DNA from: Shewanella zhangzhouensis
GTDB lineage: Bacteria; Pseudomonadota; Gammaproteobacteria; Enterobacterales; Shewanellaceae
DNA length: 64,000 bases
Assembly (NCBI RefSeq): GCF_019457615.1
Contig: NZ_CP080414.1
Span: 1,548,501-1,612,500, forward strand
Direction: 5' to 3'
The notes below the pieces were generated by a model, which saw only the letters and a list, made by a program, of their open reading frames with translations, searched no databases and was not told the DNA's origin. How positions within the stretch are numbered: position 1 is the stretch's first letter; each line of letters starts with the position of its first letter. A program made the position numbers and the translations under genes. Shown here piece by piece: positions 33,481-42,025 of the stretch.

Positions 33481-36201
33481 ATGCTTAAGAACAGCATGCT
33501 GGCAAAATCTGTGCGTTTTGCCTTAGTAGCAGGTGCGACGACTGCAGCGTTTACCGCGCCAACTGTATATGCAGCTGACGAGGGCGAAAAAGTCGAGCGT
33601 ATCGAAGTAACTGGCTCTCGTATCAAGCGTACTGACCTTGAAACTGCCAGCCCGATCACCATGTTTTCTGCTGAAGACATCGCGAACTCAGGTGTAGCTA
33701 CCCTCGAAGACTTCGTACAAAACATTCCTGCCATCAACGGTGGCGCCGAAGGTTCTTCTGTAAACAACGGTAGCCGCGGCTTTGCGACTGCTTCTCTGCG
33801 TGGTCTGGGTTCAGGCCGTACTCTGGTTCTGATCAACGGTCGTCGTTTCGCTTCCGGCGATTTGAACTCTATTCCTACTGCTTACGTTGAGCGTATCGAA
33901 GTTCTGCGTGACGGTGCTTCTACCGTTTACGGTTCTGACGCTATCGCCGGTGTAATCAACTTCATCACCAAAAAAGACTTTGAAGGTATTGAGTTCGGTG
34001 CTCAGTACGATATCGCCAGTGAAGGCGACGGTGAAAAGACTCTGCTGTCAGTGACCACTGGTACCTCCAGTGATCGCGGCAACGTGGTTATGTCTCTGCA
34101 ATACACCAAGCGTGAAGCGATTTGGCAGGGCGATCGTGATTTCTCTGCTTGCCCACTGTTCGAACGTAACGGTGAGAAAGTTTGCGGTGGTTCAGGTACC
34201 ATCCCTTACAGTCAGTTTTTTGCGGATAGCCTTGAAGGTGGCCACGTAGTTGACCCATCAACCGGTGAAATTCGTCCATTTGACCAAGCGATTGATGGTT
34301 ATAACTATGCCGTTGCCAGCTACATGGTTACCCCACAGGAAGTATTCAGCATCAACGGTGCTGGCCGTTACGAAATCAGCGACACCCTGACCGGTTTTGT
34401 TGAAGGTGGTTTCACCAACCGTCAGTCTGACCAGTTGATGGCACCAGAAGGTACCTTCTGGGGTCCAACCATGCCAGCCTCAAACCCATACAACCCTCTG
34501 GGCGAAGACTTGGTTGTGGTTCGTCGTTTGTCTGAGACCGGCGGTCGTGGTTTTACTCAGGACTTCTCTGACTACCGCATGGTATTCGGTCTGGAAGGTT
34601 CTCTGGGCGATTACTACTGGGATCTGTCATACAACTTCGCCCGTTACGTGGACTCACGCCTGGATTTGGGCCGTGTAAACCCAACTCGTGCCCAGGCGCT
34701 GCTCGATCCAGATCTGTGTGCAAAAGATAAAGATTGCCCAGGTATCTGGAACCCGCTGGCCGAAGGTACACTGACGCCAGAAATGCTGGCTTACGCTTTC
34801 GTACCTAACTCGCCAGTGGTTCGCGGTGAGACCCGTCAGCTGCAGGGTAACATCTCCGGTAGCCTGTTCGGTCTGGAACTGCCTGGTGGTGAAGTCATGT
34901 TCGCTGCCGGTTTTGAAAAGCGTTGGGACGAATACCAGAGCGTACCTGATGGTGCTGCTTCTATCGGCCAGATCTACTCTGTAGCCGGTGAGCCTACTGC
35001 CGGTGACTACTCTGTAAACGAAGCTTACGCTGAATTCGATATGCCAGTCCTCGAAGGTCTGCCTTTTGCCGAGTCTTTACGTCTGACTGCCGCGGTACGT
35101 TACTCTGACTTCGACTTCCTGGATGATGGTTCTACCAACACCAAGTTCGGTCTGGAGTGGGTTCCATTCGATGGTTTGATGCTGCGTTCTACTCTGGCTG
35201 ACGGTTTCCGCGCGCCAAGCGTAAGCGAACTGTTTGCTCCTCAGTCTGAAACCAACCTGGCTTATGCTGAGCCTTGTAAGAACTATGGCGCTCCTGATAG
35301 CAAGACTAGTCCGACCGTTAAAGCCAACTGTGCTGCTGAAGGTCTGCCAGGAAACTTCGAACTGTCTTCTAACCAGTCTTCTACTGTAATCGGTGGTAAC
35401 CCAGATCTGCAGCCAGAAGAGTCTGAAAGCTTTACTGCTGGTTTCGTATACAGCCACGATATCGGTTTCAGCGCCAGTGTTGATTACTTCAACATTGAAA
35501 TCACCAACGGTATCGGTACTGCCGGTACTGACAACGTGGTTAGCGCTTGCTGGAACTCAGCCAACTTCTCAAGCCCACTGTGTGACCTGATCAAAGGCCC
35601 AAGCTTGACTGGTGATGCACCACACCCAACTTCTCCATACCGTACCGCGCTCGGTCCAGTTGCAGGTATCCTGCTGACCAACGCCAACCTGTCTACCTTC
35701 GAGACTTCAGGTTATGACTTTGACCTGTCTTACAAGACTGACATCGGTGAAGGCCAGTTCTCTGCACTGCTGAACGGTACTTACCTGGAGCAGTATGACT
35801 ACCTGCCATACGAGGGTGCTGACCTTGTTTCCGCCGCCGGTAAAGTGGCTGCCGACCAGTGGGAAACCACCTTGGCTGTGTTCCCAAGACTGCGTGCCAA
35901 CCTGTCTTTGAACTACACCATGGATAACTGGTCTGTAAGCTGGCAGACCCGCTACCAGTCAGAAGGTGAAGACTACTTCGCCAGCGAAGACAACCTGGAC
36001 AACATTGCTGATGCCATTTGGTATCACGATGTACAGGGTACTTACTTCGCTATGGACAACCTGTCTCTGACTGTGGGTGTGCGTAACCTGTTTGACGAAG
36101 AAGCTCCATACATCTCCAACAACCAGGATATGAACACCATCCCAGTGTCTTACGACACTGCCGGTCAGTACTGGTACGCTCGCGTAAATGTTAAGTTCTA
36201 A
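33481..36201 (+). CDS. TonB-dependent outer-membrane receptor
   Basis: A 906-aa active-transport receptor. The signal peptide ends near VYAADEG, followed by a TonB-box-like stretch VERIEVTGSRI. A plug domain runs to about residue 170 (SPITMFSAEDIANSGVATLEDF, then VYGSDAIAGVINFITKKDF). A 22-strand-type barrel holds the central FRAPSVSELFAPQSE motif, and the protein ends WYARVNVKF with the expected terminal Phe. Codons are strongly biased to CGT, GGT and AAC, suggesting high expression. The ligand is unknown; the leader shows no Fur box. Immediate neighbours are a porin and a TPR/oxygenase protein. Confidence 0.92.
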   Translation: MLKNSMLAKSVRFALVAGATTAAFTAPTVYAADEGEKVERIEVTGSRIKRTDLETASPITMFSAEDIANSGVATLEDFVQNIPAINGGAEGSSVNNGSRGFATASLRGLGSGRTLVLINGRRFASGDLNSIPTAYVERIEVLRDGASTVYGSDAIAGVINFITKKDFEGIEFGAQYDIASEGDGEKTLLSVTTGTSSDRGNVVMSLQYTKREAIWQGDRDFSACPLFERNGEKVCGGSGTIPYSQFFADSLEGGHVVDPSTGEIRPFDQAIDGYNYAVASYMVTPQEVFSINGAGRYEISDTLTGFVEGGFTNRQSDQLMAPEGTFWGPTMPASNPYNPLGEDLVVVRRLSETGGRGFTQDFSDYRMVFGLEGSLGDYYWDLSYNFARYVDSRLDLGRVNPTRAQALLDPDLCAKDKDCPGIWNPLAEGTLTPEMLAYAFVPNSPVVRGETRQLQGNISGSLFGLELPGGEVMFAAGFEKRWDEYQSVPDGAASIGQIYSVAGEPTAGDYSVNEAYAEFDMPVLEGLPFAESLRLTAAVRYSDFDFLDDGSTNTKFGLEWVPFDGLMLRSTLADGFRAPSVSELFAPQSETNLAYAEPCKNYGAPDSKTSPTVKANCAAEGLPGNFELSSNQSSTVIGGNPDLQPEESESFTAGFVYSHDIGFSASVDYFNIEITNGIGTAGTDNVVSACWNSANFSSPLCDLIKGPSLTGDAPHPTSPYRTALGPVAGILLTNANLSTFETSGYDFDLSYKTDIGEGQFSALLNGTYLEQYDYLPYEGADLVSAAGKVAADQWETTLAVFPRLRANLSLNYTMDNWSVSWQTRYQSEGEDYFASEDNLDNIADAIWYHDVQGTYFAMDNLSLTVGVRNLFDEEAPYISNNQDMNTIPVSYDTAGQYWYARVNVKF

Positions 36202-36224
36202 TTGAACTGATATTTATCGTAGCA

Positions 36225-36253
36225 ACAAGCCAGCCTCCGGGCTGGCTTTTTAT
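36225..36253 (+). terminator. Rho-independent terminator after the TonB receptor
   Basis: Stem GCCAGCC/GGCTGGC with a 4-nt loop and T-tract. It ends just 12 bp before the next gene, so read-through could still feed it. Confidence 0.88.
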
Positions 36254-36264
36254 TTACAGGTGTA

Positions 36265-38052
36265 ATGGTGATGAATACGCAACAGGTGTTTATCTCTGGA
36301 GTGCAACTCTTTCAGGCAGGAAATTTCTCTGGGGCTAGCCAGTGTTTTTCGACGGTCGTGCAGCAGACTCCGCACCATTTGGATGCGCATTTCCTACTGG
36401 CGCAGTGCCGCCGAAAGCTGAACGACCTGGAGGGGGCCGAAAAAATACTTCGCTGGTTACTGTCAGTCAGAAGAAATCCCGAGTATCTGATAACGTTGGC
36501 GAATATAAACATTGCAAAACAGGCGTGGACTGACGCAGAAACACAACTGCGCGATGCGATTAAGCTACAGCCTTCATTCGATGCCTGGGTGAATCTCGGC
36601 AGGCTTTACTTTATGTTGGAAGATTGGCCACAAGCAAAAGTTGCTTTGCAGCAATCCCTTATTCTCCGCCCGAATGATGTGAGCTCGCTTATTTCGCTGA
36701 TAGAATGCTACAGAAGATTGGGGGAGGTTGAACAAGCCACTTCCGAGCTGAAGCGTCTGGCTCAAAAACCCGATATCAATCCTAATCAACTCTATAAAAT
36801 CGCTTTTTTGCTGCATTCCCTGAATCACAATCAACAGGCCTTCGATCTGCTGCGATTCCGAATTCCGGTTGCGGGCTTTAATGACGGTTTGATGGGACTG
36901 CTGTTCAAGATTGTATTGCAACACGAAAACATCGACGGCGCTAAGGAGTTTATCTCCGGCATGTTGAGCGTCCCATCTATCAAGCGAAGAGCCCTTGATT
37001 TGCTGTTTCGACTTGAATGGGAAAGCGGGCAGGATTCTGCCTTTATCCATTATGAATCAGCACTTAAAAGTACTCCTTCAGCAGATGTTCTTGAAGACTA
37101 TCTAAGAAAGCTGATTAAATGTGGCCGCTTCGACTTTGCCTATCAACAACTAACCGAGTTAAATCAAGGGCAATTCAAGAGTCCAGCCCTTCAATTTCTT
37201 AAAGCGTTTATTGTCTGTGAGTTAGGGTATTTTAATGAAGCCCTGACCGAGATTAATGAGCTCATCGCACAGCAACCCGAAGATGGACAATTCATTGAAC
37301 AGAAGGTTAAGACACTGCTGTTGATGAAAAGGACTGATGAGGCTTTTGCCCTGATGCAAGCCCGTTTGAAACTACCGGATGTTAAGCAGGGGACGTATGC
37401 GCTCTATGCCAGCGTATTAAAATTGAGTGGTAGGGAACAGGAATATCGACGATTGTACGATTTCGATAAGCATATCAACTGTATTCAGATTGACTTGGCA
37501 TCGAATGACCTCCATGAACGGCTCAAGCAAAAACTGACTGGAATGCATAGTGCCAATCGGCAACCCTTTGAACAATCCCTGCGTGGAGGAAGTCAGACCA
37601 CTGGCCATTTTTTCGAAAGCTATGACCCTGATGTTCAAGATCTGAAAGAAAGGTTGATGGAGCAGTTGGCCGGGCTGTTCTCACGTGTAGATTTCAGTTC
37701 ATCCGCTCCGTTGAGTTCGTTAAAAATGGATGAATTCATTATCACAGATTCCTGGTCAGTCCTGCTCAACGACACTCACTTTCATGCTAATCATTTTCAT
37801 AATGCCGGCGATCTCAGTGCCTGCCTGTATTTGGATGTATCCGGGGTGAACAGCCGACCGGGGGAAGGCTGGATAAAATTTGGGGAGGCGGGACTGGGAG
37901 ATTGGGTGCAGGATAGCCCCGACTACTGTGTTAAGCCAGACACCGGGCTTTTGGTAGTATTTCCCTCTTATATGTGGCACGGAACTACCCCGTTCCGGAG
38001 TGACAAACAGCGGATGACAATCGCTTTTGATCTGCGCTTTTCAAGAGACTGA
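36265..38052 (+). CDS. TPR protein with C-terminal 2OG-Fe(II) oxygenase-like domain
   Basis: A 595-aa cytosolic protein (no signal peptide). Residues about 1-400 are tetratricopeptide-like helical repeats (for example LDAHFLLAQCRRKLNDLEGA and AWVNLGRLYFMLEDWPQA). The last 200 residues resemble the 2OG-Fe(II) oxygenase family seen after TPRs. His510 and His512 lie in ANHFHNAGDLSACLYL, a distal His572 in VVFPSYMWHGTTPF, and a following Arg583 is suited to 2-oxoglutarate. This suggests a hydroxylase acting on a partner held by the TPRs, but the substrate is unknown. The codon use is ordinary, unlike the highly biased receptor gene before it. It lies between the receptor and the TonB operon. Confidence 0.75.
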   Translation: MVMNTQQVFISGVQLFQAGNFSGASQCFSTVVQQTPHHLDAHFLLAQCRRKLNDLEGAEKILRWLLSVRRNPEYLITLANINIAKQAWTDAETQLRDAIKLQPSFDAWVNLGRLYFMLEDWPQAKVALQQSLILRPNDVSSLISLIECYRRLGEVEQATSELKRLAQKPDINPNQLYKIAFLLHSLNHNQQAFDLLRFRIPVAGFNDGLMGLLFKIVLQHENIDGAKEFISGMLSVPSIKRRALDLLFRLEWESGQDSAFIHYESALKSTPSADVLEDYLRKLIKCGRFDFAYQQLTELNQGQFKSPALQFLKAFIVCELGYFNEALTEINELIAQQPEDGQFIEQKVKTLLLMKRTDEAFALMQARLKLPDVKQGTYALYASVLKLSGREQEYRRLYDFDKHINCIQIDLASNDLHERLKQKLTGMHSANRQPFEQSLRGGSQTTGHFFESYDPDVQDLKERLMEQLAGLFSRVDFSSSAPLSSLKMDEFIITDSWSVLLNDTHFHANHFHNAGDLSACLYLDVSGVNSRPGEGWIKFGEAGLGDWVQDSPDYCVKPDTGLLVVFPSYMWHGTTPFRSDKQRMTIAFDLRFSRD

Positions 38053-38124
38053 ATCAGATGTTGGCAGGTCATCGGGTTTAGCATTACAGTTGCCTACAAA
38101 CCCAGTCCACAGCCCATTCTCCCA

Positions 38125-38142
38125 TGTTGACACAGGTCAACA
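38125..38142. promoter_or_regulatory. perfect inverted repeat upstream of the TonB operon (site 1)
   Basis: TGTTGAC-ACAG-GTCAACA is a perfect 7-bp-arm palindrome, typical in size for a dimeric repressor operator. It lies about 190 bp before the DUF3450 gene. No regulator is recognised; it does not resemble Fur, CRP or FNR. Confidence 0.5.
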
Positions 38143-38166
38143 TTTTGTGAAATGATGCGAGCGGGT

Positions 38167-38186
38167 CTATGCCCTGCGGGGCATAG
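38167..38186. promoter_or_regulatory. perfect 8-bp hairpin CTATGCCC/GGGCATAG without T-tract
   Basis: The arms CTATGCCC and GGGCATAG around TGCG are perfect. There is no run of T after it, so it is not a standard terminator for the TPR/oxygenase gene. It could be an operator or an RNA structure. Confidence 0.45.
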
Positions 38187-38234
38187 GAAAGGGAAGAAAA
38201 CTCTAACAATCACAAGAGAAAGACCAACTTATGT

Positions 38235-38256
38235 GTGACAAACGGGCGTTTGACAC
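38235..38256 (+). promoter_or_regulatory. near-palindrome overlapping a -35 element of the TonB operon (site 2)
   Basis: Arms GTGACAAAC and GTTTGACAC around GGGC pair at 8 of 9 positions. The right arm includes TTGACA (38250-38255), a perfect -35, with a weak -10 TACCTG 17 bp later (38273-38278). A protein bound here would block the promoter. Inferred. Confidence 0.5.
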
Positions 38257-38317
38257 CTCAAACTGCCTAAGTTACCTGTAAGTTAAACCTTTATTCACTT
38301 CAAATTGGTTGGGAACT

Positions 38318-39100
38318 ATGTCCAAGGTAAGCAATAGAACCAAAATCGCTACTGCACTCGTTGGCGCGTTGGCTCTGGCCGGCAGCAACCTGGTGGTTGC
38401 AGACCCTCTGAAAGAGGTTCAAAACGCCGACGCCCAGATCCACGCCGATGCTGCTGCATCTCAGAAGAAAGTAGACAGCTACTTTGATCAAGCTCAGGAC
38501 ATGCTGTTTGAATACGGCTCTGTCGCTGATGAGCGTGAGGCTCTGAAAGCCTACAATGACTATCTGGCGTCTCTGGTTGCAGACCAGGAAAAGACCATGA
38601 AGTCTATTCAAGATGACATCAACGGTGTTGATAAACTGCGTCAGGGCGTAGTGCCTTTGATGTTTAAGATGGTTGAGTCACTGGAGCAGTTTGTTGCTCT
38701 GGACCTGCCATTCAACACTGAAGCTCGTAAAGAGCGTGTTGAAAATCTGAAAAACCTGCTCAGCACTGCTGAAGTTACCTTGGCCGAAAAATATCGTCTG
38801 ATCCTTGATGCATACAGCATCGAGCGTGAGTACGGTACTTTCGTTGCAGTTACTACTGGTAAGCTGAACCTGGATGGTAAGGAAGTTCTGGTTGACTTCT
38901 TCAACCTGGGTCGTGTTGCTCTGTACGCTCAGAGCTTGGACCAGAAAACCGGTTGGATGTACAACTCAGAAACCAAAGGTTGGGACAAGCTGGAAGACAG
39001 CCACCTGCGTGAGCTGACCAAAGGCATCCGTATCGCCCGTAAACAAGGCGCTCTTGACCTCTTTGCGTTACCAATCCCAGCTGCGGAGACTGCAAAATAA
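38318..39100 (+). CDS. DUF3450 periplasmic coiled-coil protein of the TonB operon
   Basis: A 260-aa exported protein. The signal peptide (MSKVSNRTKIATALVGALALAGSNLVVA) is followed by long amphipathic helices (DAQIHADAAASQKKVDSYFD), as in the DUF3450 family. A C-terminal domain has FFNLGRVALYAQSLD. DUF3450 genes regularly precede the TtpC-like ExbB paralogue, so it is probably a periplasmic accessory of that motor; the exact role is unproven. I chose the ATG at 38318 (GGGA upstream); an in-frame TTG lies 9 nt earlier. It shares one base with the next gene. Confidence 0.87.
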   Translation: MSKVSNRTKIATALVGALALAGSNLVVADPLKEVQNADAQIHADAAASQKKVDSYFDQAQDMLFEYGSVADEREALKAYNDYLASLVADQEKTMKSIQDDINGVDKLRQGVVPLMFKMVESLEQFVALDLPFNTEARKERVENLKNLLSTAEVTLAEKYRLILDAYSIEREYGTFVAVTTGKLNLDGKEVLVDFFNLGRVALYAQSLDQKTGWMYNSETKGWDKLEDSHLRELTKGIRIARKQGALDLFALPIPAAETAK

Positions 39101-40455
39101 TGAAGAAGTTAATTTCTACCGCCGTTGTTGCGGCCAGTCTGTCACTCACTGCCGGTATGGTTAGTGCTGCTGACGCGCCAAAGACTATTGATCAACTGCT
39201 TCAGCAAGTTAAAACTGAGCGTGCCGCTGAAGGTAAAGTAAATGCCAAGCGCGAAGCTGAGTTCAAAGCTGAGCGTGGCGACAAAGCTTCTCTGCTGCAG
39301 CGTGAAAAATCTGCCCTGGCTGCCGAAAAGCAGCGTGGCCAAGACCTGAACCAGGCCTTTATCGACAACGAGCGTAAAATTGCTCAGCTCGAAGAAGACC
39401 TGAAAACCGCTCAGGGTGACCTGGGTGAAATGTTCGGTGTGGTTAAAGGTGAAGCCGGTGACTTCGCTGGTAAGCTGGTAGGCTCTAACGTATCTGCTCA
39501 GTACCCTAAGCGTGACGTGTTCATAGCTGATCTGGGTTCTCGCAAGCAGCTACCAAAAATTGAAGAACTGGAAAAGTTCTGGCAAGAACAGCTGTTCGAA
39601 ATGGCTGAGTCTGGCAAAGTGGTTAAGTTTGAAGCTGCTGTAACCGACATCGACGGTAACGTAGTTAACACCACTGTACACCGTATCGGTTCTTTCAACC
39701 TGACTGCCGATGGCAAGTATGTGGTTTACAACCCAGAACTGGGGCTGATCCAACAGCTGTCTGCTCAGCCTGAAGGTTACCAGGTTGCGCCAATCGCTAA
39801 GTGGGAAGCCACTACCAGCGGTGCTGCCAAACTGTACATCGACCCTGCTCGCGGTACTCTGCTGAACATCTTCACCCAGAAAGCCTCTTTCCAAGATCGT
39901 ATCGAAGCCGGTGGCGTGATTGGTTACATCATCATCGGTCTGCTGGCCCTGGGTCTGCTGATTGGTCTTGAGCGTCTGCTGACTCTGTTCGTGATTGGTT
40001 CTAAAGTTAAATCTCAGGCCAAGAACGTAGCTAACCCAGGCAACAACGCGCTGGGCCGTATCCTGAAAGTGTATCAGGATAACAAAGATGCCGACGTTGA
40101 AACTCTGGAACTGAAACTGGATGAAGCCATCCTGAAAGAAACTCCAGCAATCGAGACTCGTATCTCTATCATCAAAGTACTGGCCGCTATCGCTCCTATG
40201 ATGGGTCTGCTGGGTACCGTAACCGGTATGATTGCAACCTTCCAGAGCATCCAGCTGTTCGGTACTGGCGATCCAAAACTGATGGCCGGCGGTATCTCTA
40301 TGGCACTGGTAACTACCGTTCAAGGTCTGGTTGCTGCTCTGCCTCTGATGCTGGTTCACGCTATCGTTGTGGCTCGCAGCAAGACCATCGTTCAAACTCT
40401 GGAAGAACAGAGTGCAGGTATCATTGCTGAACACGCTGAGAAGAGGGCTAACTAA
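39100..40455 (+). CDS. large MotA/TolQ/ExbB proton channel family protein (TtpC-like)
   Basis: A 451-aa ExbB paralogue. Signal peptide MKKLISTAVVAASLSLTAGMVSA is followed by a periplasmic coiled coil (SLLQREKSALAAEKQRG) and a periplasmic domain. A transmembrane segment near residue 270 (GGVIGYIIIGLLALGLLIGL) precedes a C-terminal MotA/TolQ/ExbB domain with IAPMMGLLGTVTGMIATFQ. The Vibrio TonB2 component TtpC has this layout and is needed for TonB2 function. It is followed without gap by a short ExbB. Confidence 0.9.
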   Translation: MKKLISTAVVAASLSLTAGMVSAADAPKTIDQLLQQVKTERAAEGKVNAKREAEFKAERGDKASLLQREKSALAAEKQRGQDLNQAFIDNERKIAQLEEDLKTAQGDLGEMFGVVKGEAGDFAGKLVGSNVSAQYPKRDVFIADLGSRKQLPKIEELEKFWQEQLFEMAESGKVVKFEAAVTDIDGNVVNTTVHRIGSFNLTADGKYVVYNPELGLIQQLSAQPEGYQVAPIAKWEATTSGAAKLYIDPARGTLLNIFTQKASFQDRIEAGGVIGYIIIGLLALGLLIGLERLLTLFVIGSKVKSQAKNVANPGNNALGRILKVYQDNKDADVETLELKLDEAILKETPAIETRISIIKVLAAIAPMMGLLGTVTGMIATFQSIQLFGTGDPKLMAGGISMALVTTVQGLVAALPLMLVHAIVVARSKTIVQTLEEQSAGIIAEHAEKRAN

Positions 40456-40982
40456 TGATGCTATTCCTGATGGATGTATGGGATTCCGTCAGGGGCTTCA
40501 TGGCCACCGGAGGCGACGTCCTCTGGCTTGTAGCGGTAGTGTTGTTTCTCATGTGGGTGTTGATGTTGGAGCGCTTTTGGTACCTTAACTGGATAGCACC
40601 AAAGCAGCATCTGGCGATCATCGCCTCATGGGAAGCCAGGGAAGAAACCACTTCCTGGTATGCACACCGTATCCGTGAAGCTTGGGTATCCCAAGCGAAG
40701 CAAGATATGAACGCACGTATGCTGATGATCAAGACTCTCGTGGCACTTTGTCCCATGATCGGTCTGCTCGGTACCGTAACAGGTATGATCACAGTGTTCG
40801 ATGTGATGGCAGTACAGGGCACCAGTAACGCTCGTATGATGGCGGCTGGTATTTCTCAGGCCACCATGCCAACGATGGCAGGGATGGTTGCGGCACTGTC
40901 CGGGGTATTCTTCAGTACCCGTCTGGATGCCAAGATGAGAATTAGCCTTGAGCGACTGAAAGACAGTCTGCCTCACCACTAA
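40455..40982 (+). CDS. exbB: ExbB family proton channel subunit (TonB2-type system)
   Basis: ExbB uses the proton gradient to energise TonB. The 175-aa product has three transmembrane segments, the first VLWLVAVVLFLMWVLMLERFWYL. The conserved pore segment is LCPMIGLLGTVTGMITVFD, followed by GISQATMPTMAGMVAALSG. It is shorter than classical ExbB, as is usual for second TonB systems. Its start shares a base with the stop of the TtpC-like gene (ATGA-type overlap). Confidence 0.93.
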   Translation: MMLFLMDVWDSVRGFMATGGDVLWLVAVVLFLMWVLMLERFWYLNWIAPKQHLAIIASWEAREETTSWYAHRIREAWVSQAKQDMNARMLMIKTLVALCPMIGLLGTVTGMITVFDVMAVQGTSNARMMAAGISQATMPTMAGMVAALSGVFFSTRLDAKMRISLERLKDSLPHH

Positions 40983-40995
40983 AGAGAGATTTAAC

Positions 40996-41400
40996 ATGGC
41001 TCGTAAAAAGCATTCCAGCGTAGACGAGGAAGCTCAAATCGACATGACCCCGATGCTCGACATCGTGTTCATCATGCTGATCTTCTTCATCGTAACTACT
41101 TCGTTCGTGAAGCCATCTGGTTTGGACTACAACAAGCCTCCGGCAGCACAAGCGACTAAAAAGCCTTCAGCAAACATCTTTATTGGTGTGAGCAAGACTG
41201 GCGTCATCATGATGGAAAACCGTCAGGTTGACATCGAGCGTGTGACTGCAAACGTTGAGCGTATGTTGGCGGAAGCACCAGAAGCCTCTGTTCTGATCCA
41301 GGCAGACAAAGAAGCCCAACACGGCATCGTTGTTAAAGTTCTGGACCAGGTGAAGGCTGCCGGTATAGACAAGATCGCAGTATCTGCGGGGAACGACTAA
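40996..41400 (+). CDS. exbD: ExbD family biopolymer transport protein
   Basis: ExbD pairs with ExbB in the channel that drives TonB. The 134-aa protein has a short cytosolic start, then one transmembrane helix with the essential aspartate region (IDMTPMLDIVFIMLIFFIVT). A periplasmic domain with SVLIQADKEAQHGIVVKVLD follows. The GAGAGA ribosome site is just upstream. tonB follows after 2 nt. Confidence 0.95.
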   Translation: MARKKHSSVDEEAQIDMTPMLDIVFIMLIFFIVTTSFVKPSGLDYNKPPAAQATKKPSANIFIGVSKTGVIMMENRQVDIERVTANVERMLAEAPEASVLIQADKEAQHGIVVKVLDQVKAAGIDKIAVSAGND

Positions 41401-41402
41401 TT

Positions 41403-42023
41403 ATGTTGAGAGCACTAGTATCTATCATTATTGGTGCTTTGGTGACATTTGGTTTGTTCTGGTTCATGGCTGCCTTGGTGGGGGGCGGTGCTCAACGCGC
41501 CGATACCTCCTCCGAAACCCCGGTGATTGAAATCACCATGGACAGGCAGGATGCGAAAGCGCAGAACAAACCAAGGGTGGTCCCAAAGCCACCCCCACCA
41601 CCAGAGCAACCGCCTAAGCCGGATACAACGCCACCAGACACATCGAGTAATATCGATACTGGCCTGACCTTTAACATGGGTGGGCTTGAGTCAGGCGGTG
41701 CCAGCACAGGGCTTAAATTGGGCAACATGATGACACGTGACGGTGATGCAACACCTATCGTGCGGATTGAACCCCAATACCCGATTGCTGCGGCTCGCGA
41801 CGGTAAGGAAGGTTGGGTACAACTGCGCTTCACCATCAACGAGATTGGTGGTGTGGATGACGTAGAAGTTATCGCTGCAGAACCCAAGCGCGTATTCGAT
41901 AAAGAAGCGATTCGTGCGCTGAAAAAGTGGAAGTACAAGCCTAAAGTTGTTGATGGCCAAGCCCAGAAGCAACCCGGCATGACTGTACAACTGGACTTTA
42001 AACTGGATAAAGGAGGCAAATAA
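41403..42023 (+). CDS. tonB: TonB family energy transducer (TonB2-type)
   Basis: TonB transmits ExbBD energy to outer-membrane receptors. The 206-aa protein has an N-terminal membrane anchor (LVSIIIGALVTFGLFWFMAALVG), a proline-rich periplasmic spacer (PKPPPPPEQPPKPDTTPP) and a C-terminal TonB domain. That domain reads IEPQYPIAAARDGKEGWVQL, then ALKKWKYKPKVV, with the receptor-contacting YP motif. The short spacer is typical of TonB2 proteins. Its operon and the nearby receptor suggest a dedicated pair. Confidence 0.94.
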   Translation: MLRALVSIIIGALVTFGLFWFMAALVGGGAQRADTSSETPVIEITMDRQDAKAQNKPRVVPKPPPPPEQPPKPDTTPPDTSSNIDTGLTFNMGGLESGGASTGLKLGNMMTRDGDATPIVRIEPQYPIAAARDGKEGWVQLRFTINEIGGVDDVEVIAAEPKRVFDKEAIRALKKWKYKPKVVDGQAQKQPGMTVQLDFKLDKGGK

Positions 42024-42025
42024 GG

